DNA of 64,000 nucleotides from Avibacterium paragallinarum. Lineage in GTDB: Bacteria > Pseudomonadota > Gammaproteobacteria > Enterobacterales > Pasteurellaceae. The stretch lies in assembly GCF_900450705.1 (NCBI RefSeq), contig NZ_UGHK01000002.1, positions 930,001 through 994,000 on the forward strand, in the 5' to 3' direction. A program made the translations under genes and the position numbers. The notes beneath the pieces are model-generated. The model was not told where the DNA came from and made no database searches. It saw only the letters and a program-made list of their open reading frames with translations. Shown here in pieces: positions 38,070-45,655 of the stretch (positions within the stretch are counted from its first letter, which is position 1; every line of letters begins with the position of its first letter).

Positions 38070-38621
38070 TCAAACTGGTGTGAACTCATATTCAATCAGT
38101 TTCGCCATCGCTTCCGCTTTGGCGTTATCGAATAAATAAGCGGTGAAATGCAACGCCATTTCAATGCCTGCACTCACGCCTGCACTAGTGAAAAATTGCC
38201 CGTCTTGGCAGACCCGTTGGCGGACAAACCGCACTTGTGGATTGAGCGATTGCCCCCAATCAAAAGCATTAAGATTGGTGGTGGCAGTTTTGCCATTCAA
38301 CACGCCTGATGCGGCGAGCAACGCCGAGCCTGTGCAAACACTTAGCACAAAGCGATGTGATTGGCACAGCTTCGCCAGCTCTGCCAAAAATACTTGATTT
38401 TGCACCAGCGTACGCGTACCTGCCCCACCTGGGATCAACAAAATATCCCCCTCTGCATGTTGCCAAGGTTGAGTTTCTAGCACTGCACCATACGCCCCAC
38501 GAACCTTGCCGCCATTGGCACTGAGATAGTACATTAAAAAACCTAAGTTTTTAAACTCCGCCAACGCCCCAAAGACATCAAGTTCTAAAAACTGATCGAA
38601 TAATACCGTGTTCACCTGCAT
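38070..38621 (-). CDS. DJ-1/PfpI family protein (class I glutamine amidotransferase-like)
   Basis: 183 residues. The nucleophile elbow is SVCTGSALLAASGVL (~93-107) and the GGAGTRTLV loop is at ~64. The order of motifs and the C-terminal SAGVSAGIEMALHF segment match the DJ-1/PfpI group that includes isonitrile hydratase and AraC-type regulator N-domains; no AraC DNA-binding domain is present. Possible roles are isocyanide hydration or carbonyl stress defence. Confidence 0.82.
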   Translation of the reverse strand: MQVNTVLFDQFLELDVFGALAEFKNLGFLMYYLSANGGKVRGAYGAVLETQPWQHAEGDILLIPGGAGTRTLVQNQVFLAELAKLCQSHRFVLSVCTGSALLAASGVLNGKTATTNLNAFDWGQSLNPQVRFVRQRVCQDGQFFTSAGVSAGIEMALHFTAYLFDNAKAEAMAKLIEYEFTPV

Positions 38622-38727
38622 CGCTTCCTCCTTTGTTGTGTTTTGAACAATGCTCTCTTACATAGGCATTATTCTGTTTTTTTATTGAATATCGGTTCTG
38701 AAGTGAAGAAACATACTCTATTAAAAG

Positions 38728-39702
38728 TTAACGATGCTGTTGAAACAACCAATCCCGAGCGGGTTCGAGCAGATAGGCGTAATCAAAAGAATACATATGT
38801 TCACCGCCGCGGCTGTTGGCGAGTGTGCCTTCAGGCAGTGTGCTGCCTTGGGCGAATTGGATAAAGTTGTGGGCGTTGCCCTGTGCCAGCAGTTTGGCGG
38901 TGTCGGCGTTTTGTTCGGCAAGGCTTGCTTTAGCGGAAAATTCGGTGCTGTCAAACGGGATTTTTTTGGCTTCAAACAGGGCTTTGAGTTCTGCCATGCC
39001 TTTGGAGGCTTTGGGGTCGCCCTCAGCAACGGTGTAGATGAATTTGGTGTTTTTCAGCGGTTCAAGCACGGCGGTGTTCCATTGGCTGCCAACAAACATT
39101 GAAGCGGCGAAGAGCTGGGGTTCGGTGATGTTGAGGTAGAAGGAAATCATTCCGCCCATGGATTGCCCTGTGGTGTAAACCCGTTTGCTGTCAATGGGTT
39201 GGCTGGCAATGGTGTGTTTGAGCAGACGCAGGGCGATTCCCACTTCATCAGTAGTTTGCCAGTCGTCATTCACGGCGGATTGTGGGCCGCTAAAGGCTGG
39301 CACAAGGACAAACGCGGGGTGCTTGGCTTGGGCTTCATCGGTCGCCCAAATAATGCCGCCGTAGCCTTGCATTAAGGGGGCTTGTACGCCTTTGCCTACG
39401 GTGCTGGCATCGGCAATAAACATCACCAGTGGGTATTTTTTGTTCGGGTCGAGATTTTTCGGCGTGTAGAGGTTATACGCCATTGTTTTGCCCGTTACGC
39501 TGTCTTTGAAGCTAAGTTGTTGAAAACATGGGGCGATTTGTTCACGCATTGTGATGAGTTGTTGATCGTAACTTTTATTCGCACCGCCGTATTGGTTGTT
39601 CCACGCACCTTGCTGGCTTGCCGCCTGTGGGCTGGTGGTATCGGTGAGATGAGTGCAGGCAGCCAATGCAAATAGGCTGAGGGTGAGAAGTGATTTTTTC
39701 AT
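38728..39702 (-). CDS. Lipoprotein esterase of the PHB-depolymerase/peptidase S9 type
   Basis: 324-residue alpha/beta hydrolase with a lipoprotein signal (MKKSLLTLSLFALAAC). The nucleophile elbow is TTGQSMGGM (~165), with an oxyanion-type stretch YPLVMFIADAS (~85) and a C-terminal GGEHMYSFDYAYLLEPARDWL that supplies the His. Related proteins are annotated as prolyl oligopeptidase-like or feruloyl-esterase/LpqC-like. The longer start (39762) lacks a signal peptide and was not used. Confidence 0.8.
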   Translation of the reverse strand: MKKSLLTLSLFALAACTHLTDTTSPQAASQQGAWNNQYGGANKSYDQQLITMREQIAPCFQQLSFKDSVTGKTMAYNLYTPKNLDPNKKYPLVMFIADASTVGKGVQAPLMQGYGGIIWATDEAQAKHPAFVLVPAFSGPQSAVNDDWQTTDEVGIALRLLKHTIASQPIDSKRVYTTGQSMGGMISFYLNITEPQLFAASMFVGSQWNTAVLEPLKNTKFIYTVAEGDPKASKGMAELKALFEAKKIPFDSTEFSAKASLAEQNADTAKLLAQGNAHNFIQFAQGSTLPEGTLANSRGGEHMYSFDYAYLLEPARDWLFQQHR

Positions 39703-39715
39703 AATTTTCCTTGTG

Positions 39716-40294
39716 TTAATGTGCCGTTTGCAAACGTTGCCATTCGGCTTCGCCTTGTGCATCGCCGGCGTTTTTGGCTTGTTGATAATAGGCTAAGGCT
39801 TGTTAGCGGTCGGCTGCAACGCCTTTGCCTTGTTCGTAAAATCTGCCCAATGCCACCATCGCTGGGGCGGCGATCACATCGCCACGCTGGGCGGATTGTT
39901 CATACCATTTTTTGGCAAGGGCGAGGTTTTGCGCTGTGCCAATGGCATTTTCATAACAATAACCGAGCCAATATTGCCCCGTGATGTCGCCTTTGCTGGC
40001 GGCTTGCTGAAAATAGGTGAACGCCTGTGCCGCATCACGTGGCACGCCCTGCCCGTTGAGCGACATCAAGCCAAGATAACGCGGAGCTTTCATATCGCCT
40101 GCTTGTTCGGCTTGGCGAAACAATGGCAGGGCTTGGGCGTAATCTTGAGCGTGATAAGCGGTAACCGCTTGATTCAGTAACGCCCATGCGGCTTCTTGGG
40201 CGGCACTATGAGCAGGGTGAACCGTTGAGAGGGAAGAGGTTACCGTGCAAGCCGATAACAAAAGGCTACACAAAACAAGGGTGAATTTCTTCAT
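39716..40294 (-). pseudogene. Sel1-repeat lipoprotein with a nonsense codon near the end
   Basis: A lipoprotein signal (MKKFTLVLCSLLLSAC) is followed by about four Sel1-like tetratricopeptide repeats (for example AGDMKAPRYLGLMSLNGQG and KGDITGQYWLGYCYENAIG). Translation stops at a TAA at 39803-39805, but the same frame continues for 28 more sense codons (QALAYYQQAKNAGDAQGEAE) to a second TAA at 39716. The ancestral codon was probably CAA. The loss removes part of the last repeat. Sel1 proteins are interaction scaffolds. The gene may still be partly functional. Confidence 0.75.
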
Positions 40295-40472
40295 AACACA
40301 GCCATTTCTAAACATAAATTGCACGGCATTATATAAACCTCTCTATATCAATGCAATTTTTAGATTATTGAATATTATTCAAAACCCTATGCAATATTTT
40401 CCTACTAATCAAAACAATGCCATTGCGTTACACTAGCCGACATTCAAGTGAAAACAAAAATAAGAGAACAAT

Positions 40473-41129
40473 ATGCAGTCAAAAAACAGCCTCCCCCCCA
40501 TTGTTTTATTCATGATTTTGGGCTTATTAATGGCGACCACCTCGCTTTCCACCGATATTTATCTGCCCGCAATGCCACAAATGGCCCGGGATTTAAACGG
40601 GCGGGCGGAGCTGACGGTAACGGGCTTTTTGGTCGGTTTCGCCTTAGCACAACTGTTATGGGGCCCGATTAGCGACCGCATTGGGCGGAAAAAACCGCTC
40701 TATCTCGGTATGCTATTGTTTATCGTCGGCTCGCTGGGCTGTGCGATGTCGGAAACGATGCCACAGATGATTTTTTGGCGTGTCTTTCAAGCCTTTGGTG
40801 CTTGCACCGCACCAATGTTGGTGCGTGCGATGGTGCGTGATTTGTTCGACAAAACCCGTGCGGTGCAAATGATGTCCACCCTTACCATTATTATGGCGAT
40901 TGCCCCGATTTCCGCCCCACTCATTGGCGGGCAACTGCTCCGCCTCAGCTCGTGGCACGCCATTTTTTACCTGCTCGCGGTGATTGGCGGCGTGATGTTT
41001 CTTTCCTTGCTGGCATTGCCCGAAAGCCATCGCCTCGAAAACCGTGCCACAGGGGCATTTTTCAGCGTGTTCCGCAACTACCTCACCCTGCTCGACAACG
41101 CCGCATTTATGCGTTACCCCCTTGTATAT
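40473..41129 (+). pseudogene. Bcr/CflA-type MFS drug transporter, truncated by IS110
   Basis: The first ~217 residues of a 12-span major facilitator are present. LSTDIYLPAMPQMARDL (~26-42), the loop motif GPISDRIGRKKPLYLG (~67-82) and motif C-like PISAPLIGGQL (~148) are typical of the Bcr/CflA subfamily. The frame enters the IS110 left end at 41130 and stops. The C-terminal half is not found on the other side of the IS, where the prophage begins, so sequence has been lost. Confidence 0.88.
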
Positions 41130-41130
41130 T

Positions 41131-41282
41131 AAAATTAATATAAAATAGCAACAAAACCCCGTTATCTGCATCTCGCATACGCCCCAGGCAACAAACCGAG
41201 TTGTAGCAATGAGAGCAGATAACATTTCACCAAAAAACCGAACAGTTGCCAGACTTAAACCCGAATGCAAGGCAGGTTAATG
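41131..41282 (+). ncRNA. Candidate IS110 bridge RNA region
   Basis: The left-end non-coding segment is conserved in the 5' copy at 401-552. GTTATCTGC (41161-41169) pairs with GCAGATAAC (41215-41223), enclosing a 45-nt interior that could hold target- and donor-binding loops. IS110 recombinases are known to be guided by an RNA encoded in the non-coding end of the element. The length here (~150 nt) is in the right range. This is inferred from position and the one clear stem. Confidence 0.5.
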
Positions 41283-42227
41283 ATGAATGAACAAACTTAT
41301 TGTGGTATTGATGTTGCTAAACGTCATTTCGTCATTGGGCTTTCTACCCAAAAACGAACTAAGACCGAAACCAACAATCCGAAAGGGATTGCGCATACCA
41401 TTGAGTATTTACGTCGTTTCAGTGTGGACTTAATTGTCCTTGAAAGCACCGGTGGGCTTGAACTTCCATTAGCTAAAGCACTCCACCGCACAGGCTTTCG
41501 TGTGGTGATTGCTAACCCGCGACAAACCAATCAGTTTGCGATGTCGCAATCACTAGCAAAAACCGACAATAAAGATGCCAAAATGTTGGCTTTTTACGCC
41601 CAAATGCTCGCAATGCGTGATAATGTAGCACAGCAGCTTTACATACCACCCACTCCCGAGCAGGAACAGCTTGAAGCCCTTGTTTCACGCCGTAATCAGC
41701 TTGTTGAAATGCGTTTTGCGGAGAAAAACCGCCTTGAACAAGTTCATTCCACACAAGTATTCAGTGTTGAACAGCATATCGACTATCTCAGCCTGCGTAT
41801 TGATGAGCTGGATAGGGAAATCGAACAGCATCTCAAACATTTTGACGATACAATAAAAAAGTTTAAAGACATCAAAGGGTTGGGTACACAAACAATAGCC
41901 GTTTTGATGTCAATGTTGCCTGAGTTAGGTCAATACACACATAAACAAATCGCTTCACTTGTTGGTGTTGCACCCCATCCTAAAGAAAGTGGCAACACCA
42001 AATGGAAAAGCCGCTGTTCAGGTGGTCGCAAAGCCGTACGAAATGCACTGTATATGGCAACATTTGTTTGTGTGCGTTTTGAGCCTAAACTCAAACAATT
42101 TTACGAACGCTTACGTGCTAATGGTAAGGCGTTCAAAGTGGCGATTAACGCCTGTATGCGTAAACTTCTCACCATTTTAAATGCGATTGTCCGCGATGAC
42201 TCGCAATGGGACGCTCACGCACTTTAA
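41283..42227 (+). CDS. IS110-family DEDD transposase/recombinase
   Basis: 314 residues from ATG 41283 (AGG seven bases upstream). The N-terminal RuvC-like DEDD domain shows GIDVAKRHF, VLESTGG and TDNKDAK. A central coiled coil (~100-185) follows. The C-terminal Transposase_20 domain has IKGLGTQTIAVLMSMLPEL and the conserved Ser in CSGGRKAVRNALYM (~260). All catalytic positions look intact, so this may be an active copy. Confidence 0.93.
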   Translation: MNEQTYCGIDVAKRHFVIGLSTQKRTKTETNNPKGIAHTIEYLRRFSVDLIVLESTGGLELPLAKALHRTGFRVVIANPRQTNQFAMSQSLAKTDNKDAKMLAFYAQMLAMRDNVAQQLYIPPTPEQEQLEALVSRRNQLVEMRFAEKNRLEQVHSTQVFSVEQHIDYLSLRIDELDREIEQHLKHFDDTIKKFKDIKGLGTQTIAVLMSMLPELGQYTHKQIASLVGVAPHPKESGNTKWKSRCSGGRKAVRNALYMATFVCVRFEPKLKQFYERLRANGKAFKVAINACMRKLLTILNAIVRDDSQWDAHAL

Positions 42228-42287
42228 TTAACGAATTTGTATTTTTGCTTTTTAGCGGAATACAGTTGCTACAAAACGAGGACAACA

Positions 42288-42527
42288 ATGCAATTTAAAG
42301 AACTCATCACCAACGACAACGGTCGTCTTAGCACCACCGCTTTTATCCAATTTTTTGTGCGGTGCTAATGGCGGGAATTTTGGCTTATAGCGTCTATTTA
42401 GACCGCTCAAATGTGGGCGAACTATTCACTACTTTTGCCTTATTTTGTGGCGGAGGTGTGGCAACCAAAGGCTTTGCCAATGCCCTTAATCGCCGTAAAT
42501 CTTCACCACCACAAGGAGAAGAACAAT
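42288..42527 (+). pseudogene. Prophage DUF2644-like small membrane protein, frameshifted
   Basis: It opens as MQFKELITNDNGRLSTTAF and IQFF and hits a stop at 42366. Restoring one G after the T run (TTTTTT-GGTGCGG instead of TTTTTT-GTGCGG, near 42357) joins it to VLMAGILAYSVYLDRSNVG and ELFTTFALFCGGGVATKGF, one complete ~79-residue protein with two membrane spans. This matches the DUF2644 family of FluMu-type prophages, which sits beside lysis genes. It is the first prophage gene after the IS110. Confidence 0.75.
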
Positions 42528-42777
42528 GATATGGCAATTTTATGTGCTTGTTGGGCTAGGGGCGATCTTTGTAGCGATTTATGCACGGCTACATTGGCAA
42601 AGTAAAAAACTCACTGAAAAGCAGAAAGAAATCGAAATGGTCAAGGCAGAAGCCCGAGCTATTGCAGAGGAAATGGAAAATGCTGAAAAAAGCAAACAAA
42701 TTGAACAGGCTAATCGCCGTCTCGACTCTCACGGTGTTGATGAGCAGCTGCAGTCAAAGGGTTACTTCCGTGACTAA
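42526..42777 (+). CDS. DUF2681-like protein, probable inner-membrane spanin (Rz-like)
   Basis: 83 residues. An N-terminal membrane span (IWQFYVLVGLGAIFVAIYA) is followed by a charged coiled coil (KLTEKQKEIEMVKAEARAIAEEMENAEKSKQIEQANRRL, here described by its ends KLTEKQKEIE and KQIEQANRRL). This is the topology of an i-spanin. A second frame inside it encodes a lipoprotein with Rz1-like features, so the pair probably forms the spanin complex that disrupts the outer membrane at lysis. Confidence 0.65.
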   Translation: MIWQFYVLVGLGAIFVAIYARLHWQSKKLTEKQKEIEMVKAEARAIAEEMENAEKSKQIEQANRRLDSHGVDEQLQSKGYFRD

Positions 42778-42910
42778 GATTACAGGTTGCAGTGCGTTTG
42801 GGCTGATTTACCCCAGTCGTCAAGATACCCTTGAGACCAAACGGCAGGTGCTGAACCATAATTTAGCCTACGAGCAAATTTGCGGGGTGAAAAATGGATC
42901 TACAAATTAG
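42680..42910 (+). CDS. Rz1-like lipoprotein (o-spanin) nested in the DUF2681 gene
   Basis: 76 residues starting inside the DUF2681 gene in another frame. MLKKANKLNRLIAVSTLTVL leads to a lipobox-like MSSC. The mature part has PSRQDTLETKRQVLNHNLAYEQICG, with the DT..T..Q...HN..Y...CG pattern common to phage Rz1/LysC-type proteins. A shorter start at 42740 (MSSCSQ) is possible but would lack the signal peptide. Nested Rz1 genes are well known in tailed phages. Confidence 0.65.
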   Translation: MLKKANKLNRLIAVSTLTVLMSSCSQRVTSVTKITGCSAFGLIYPSRQDTLETKRQVLNHNLAYEQICGVKNGSTN

Positions 42911-43148
42911 CGGTGAATGGGTGTTTAACGGGGTGGTATCCATTGCCGTTACTTTTGTGGGCTTTTGGTTGCGATCAGTCAAAGAAGAGCTGAAAGAAAT
43001 CAAACAGGAATGCAAAGACATCCGCAATAACTACCAAACGAAAGAGCTTGCCAAGGTGCATAGCACACACACGGACAATATTTTGGCGGAAATTCGGGAC
43101 GAATTAAAAGCAATGAATCATAAATTAGACAGCAAGGTGGATAAATAA
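42894..43148 (+). CDS. DUF2730-like prophage protein (Mu gp25-type)
   Basis: 84 residues. One N-terminal membrane span (WVFNGVVSIAVTFVGFWL) is followed by coiled coil (SVKEELKEIKQECKDIRNN, EIRDELKAMNHKLDSK). It overlaps the Rz1-like gene by 17 bp and the next gene by one base. Mu-like phages carry a similar protein between the lysis and terminase genes; its role is unknown. Confidence 0.6.
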   Translation: MDLQISGEWVFNGVVSIAVTFVGFWLRSVKEELKEIKQECKDIRNNYQTKELAKVHSTHTDNILAEIRDELKAMNHKLDSKVDK

Positions 43149-43402
43149 TGTCAGCCAGAGAACAAAAGCGGTTACGCGAACGCAACACCAGCGACAAATT
43201 AGATGAACTGTTGAATTTAAGCAAAGAAGCCAATCGCAAAATCGACCGTATTGGCGAGCGGGTGGATAACATTGATCATCGTTTGTCCTCACTCGAAACC
43301 CAAGTGGGCAAAGTCACCACCAAAGCCTTTGTAGCAGGCGGTTTAGGTGGTGCAATGGTTGCGGTGGGCATTGAGTTAATCAAAGCGAAATTTGGGGGCT
43401 AA
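43148..43402 (+). CDS. Small coiled-coil prophage protein with C-terminal membrane segment
   Basis: 84 residues. A charged helix (SAREQKRLRERNTSDKLDEL), then a coiled coil (RKIDRIGERVDNIDHRLSSLE) and a C-terminal hydrophobic segment (AFVAGGLGGAMVAVGIELI). I do not recognise the family. It sits in the Mu-like pre-terminase position, with its stop directly abutting the next start. Confidence 0.6.
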   Translation: MSAREQKRLRERNTSDKLDELLNLSKEANRKIDRIGERVDNIDHRLSSLETQVGKVTTKAFVAGGLGGAMVAVGIELIKAKFGG

Positions 43403-43906
43403 ATGGCTCACGATGAGAAAGTGCGGGCATTAGTACGCCGTTATTATGTGTTTGACCGTTTTACCCTTGAGCAAGCCGCCCAAAAAGCCGAAGTGTCTTT
43501 TGGCACGGCACGCCGTTGGAAAGCACAAGCCCTAAATAAAGGGGACGATTGGGATAAAGCCCGAGATGTGCATATTATGGCAGGTGGTGAAGTAAATATG
43601 ATTTCGCAAGGTTTACTGGCGGGATTTATTTTGCAGTATCGCACCACAATGGACGAATTACAGCAAAACACTGAATTGAGTGCTAAAGACAAGGTGATGT
43701 TACTTGCCGCCCTTGCGGATAGTTTTACCAAAATGACGGCAGCGAGTAAGCGGATTTTGCCAGAAGTTTCTGAACTGGCGGTGGCAATGCGTACCGTTGA
43801 GTTATTTGGTGAGTATATCCATCAACATCATTCTGCCTTAATGGAGCCTTTTATTGAGGCGTTAAGTGGCTTTGGGCAAACGCTCAATGAGGAATTTAAA
43901 AAATGA
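43403..43906 (+). CDS. DUF1804-type protein, probable terminase small subunit (Mu-like)
   Basis: 167 residues. An N-terminal helix-turn-helix (FTLEQAAQKAEVSFGTARRWKAQA, summarised by LEQAAQKAEVSFGTARRWK at ~21-39) is followed by a helical C-terminal half. In Mu-like phages the DUF1804 protein lies directly upstream of the large terminase, where small terminases are found. The function is inferred from position and fold. Confidence 0.72.
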   Translation: MAHDEKVRALVRRYYVFDRFTLEQAAQKAEVSFGTARRWKAQALNKGDDWDKARDVHIMAGGEVNMISQGLLAGFILQYRTTMDELQQNTELSAKDKVMLLAALADSFTKMTAASKRILPEVSELAVAMRTVELFGEYIHQHHSALMEPFIEALSGFGQTLNEEFKK

Positions 43907-44007
43907 ACTTGTTGAGCTTTATTTTTGTGATTATCGCGTGCCTGTCCGCCCGTGATGGTGGCGCTTGGGGCTGGTGGGTATTTTTTGCGTTATTGGTGAG
44001 TGATTAA
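43903..44007 (+). CDS. 34-residue membrane peptide between terminase genes
   Basis: MNLLSFIFVIIACLSARDGG is followed by AWGWWVFFALLVSD. The start overlaps the previous stop (ATGA) and the end overlaps a GTG start option of the large terminase. The two hydrophobic halves are separated by a short polar turn. Tight coupling on both sides suggests it is translated. Function unknown. Confidence 0.55.
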   Translation: MNLLSFIFVIIACLSARDGGAWGWWVFFALLVSD

Positions 44008-44008
44008 A

Positions 44009-45652
44009 ATGAAAAGCAAAGATTTTTTGAAAGAATTGAGTGCTTATGCCGACAGCCTACGACAAAAACTTGAAGCATCTTTTGAGGGCTGGAATGATAG
44101 CCCTGAAGCCGTTGTTGAACGCCGTAAAAAAGTGTTTGATAAGGTTTCGGGGTATGAATATTTTGTCAATCATTACTTTCCGCATTACACCGGCTCAAGC
44201 TCAAAATCCAAACTGCATCATTATCTATTTGAACGCTTGCCCGCCATTTTACAACAAGAGAAAGGCTGTTTAGATGCCATTGCTGCTCCCCGTGGTGAGG
44301 CAAAATCAACCCTTGTTTCACAGCTTTATACCCTGTATTGCTTGGTGACCCAACAGAAAAAATACTGCCTAATTGTCATGGACAGTATCGACCAAGCCTA
44401 CCCAATGTTAGAGGCAATCAAGGTGGAGTTAGAGTTTAACCAACGGCTACGCATTGATTTTCCTGAAGTGGCAGGGGTTGGGCGTGTGTGGCAAGCGGCA
44501 ACCATTGTGACCCGCGCTAATCAAAAAGTGCAGGTGGCAGGGTCAGGCAAAAAATTGCGTGGTTTACGCCACGGGGCATTTCGCCCTGATTTGGTGGTGC
44601 TAGATGATATTGAAAATGATGAACAAGTCAGAAGCCCAGAACAGCGGGATAAATTGCATAACTGGCTGAAAAAGACCGTGTTACCGCTTGGCTCTGCGGG
44701 GGATAAATTCGACATTGTTTATATTGGCACAATCCTGCATTACGACAGTGTACTCAATCGCACCTTGCACAATAAAGCGTGGCATACGGCAAAATTTAAA
44801 GCCCTCACAAAAATGCCCGACAATATGGCGTTATGGGATAAGTGGGAAGATTTTTACCTAAACGAGGGCGAAGCGGTCGCCGATGCTTTTTATCAGCAAA
44901 ATCAGTTGGAGATGGACGCGGGGGCGGAAATCTCTTGGGCCGCTCGTCCACTCTTGGCGTTAATGAAAATCCGCGCCCGTGATGGACACGCCACCTTTGA
45001 TAGCGAATATCAAAACGACCCTGTTAGTGGTGATGATGCCATTTTTGCCAACAGTATCCAATATTGGACATCACTCCCTGACAACCTGATTTATTTCGGG
45101 GCATTAGATCCCTCAATGGGCAAAGCAGGGGCAAGTCGTGATCCGTCAGCCATTTTAGTCGGGGGCTATCACCGCGAAACAGGCAAACTCTATGTAGTTG
45201 AGGCTCAAATTAAAAAACGCCTGCCGGATTTAATTATTGAAGATGTGATTAGATTGCATAGCCAATACCAATGCCACCGCTGGTTTGTGGAAACGGTGCA
45301 GTTTCAGGAGTTTTTACAAACGGAACTGATTAAACGTTCCGCCCAACGAGGCAAGCCTGTGCCTGCCACGGCGATTAAGCCGAACACCGACAAAATGCTA
45401 CGCATTGAGAGCTTACAGCCCCATATCGCCAATGGCTTAATTTTGTTGCATCACAGTCAATCCACCTTGATTTCGCAGCTACGTCATTTCCCAAAAGCCG
45501 ACCACGATGATGGTCCCGATGCCTTAGAAATGCTATGGAAAAATGCGGTGAGCAACTCTGCTCCGATCGAATGGACAAGCCTAAATGAAGCGGAGTTAGA
45601 AAATGATTGGCGTGATGAGGACGAGGATATTTATAGCATTTGGAAAGGATAA
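44009..45652 (+). CDS. Phage terminase large subunit (Mu gp28-like)
   Basis: 547 residues. The ATPase domain has Walker A AAPRGEAKSTLVSQL (~90) and Walker B DLVVLDDIEND (~195). The RNase H-like nuclease domain contains FGALDPSMGKAG (~365) and a C-terminal Asp region (DHDDGPDALEML, ~515). It packages phage DNA into proheads. ATG 44009 was chosen over the GTG at 44000; both overlap or abut the small membrane gene. Confidence 0.92.
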   Translation: MKSKDFLKELSAYADSLRQKLEASFEGWNDSPEAVVERRKKVFDKVSGYEYFVNHYFPHYTGSSSKSKLHHYLFERLPAILQQEKGCLDAIAAPRGEAKSTLVSQLYTLYCLVTQQKKYCLIVMDSIDQAYPMLEAIKVELEFNQRLRIDFPEVAGVGRVWQAATIVTRANQKVQVAGSGKKLRGLRHGAFRPDLVVLDDIENDEQVRSPEQRDKLHNWLKKTVLPLGSAGDKFDIVYIGTILHYDSVLNRTLHNKAWHTAKFKALTKMPDNMALWDKWEDFYLNEGEAVADAFYQQNQLEMDAGAEISWAARPLLALMKIRARDGHATFDSEYQNDPVSGDDAIFANSIQYWTSLPDNLIYFGALDPSMGKAGASRDPSAILVGGYHRETGKLYVVEAQIKKRLPDLIIEDVIRLHSQYQCHRWFVETVQFQEFLQTELIKRSAQRGKPVPATAIKPNTDKMLRIESLQPHIANGLILLHHSQSTLISQLRHFPKADHDDGPDALEMLWKNAVSNSAPIEWTSLNEAELENDWRDEDEDIYSIWKG

Positions 45653-45655
45653 ACA

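Larger units (their letters stand above)
41130..42274 (+). mobile_element. IS110-family element, complete copy (~1145 bp)
   Basis: The left boundary is set by the point where similarity to the 5' copy at 400 begins. The right boundary is where similarity to the 3' remnant at 27728-27812 ends (GTTGCTACAA). There are no obvious terminal inverted repeats, as expected for IS110. The transposase gene is preceded by about 150 bp of structured non-coding DNA. It separates the truncated Bcr/CflA gene from the prophage. Confidence 0.9.
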
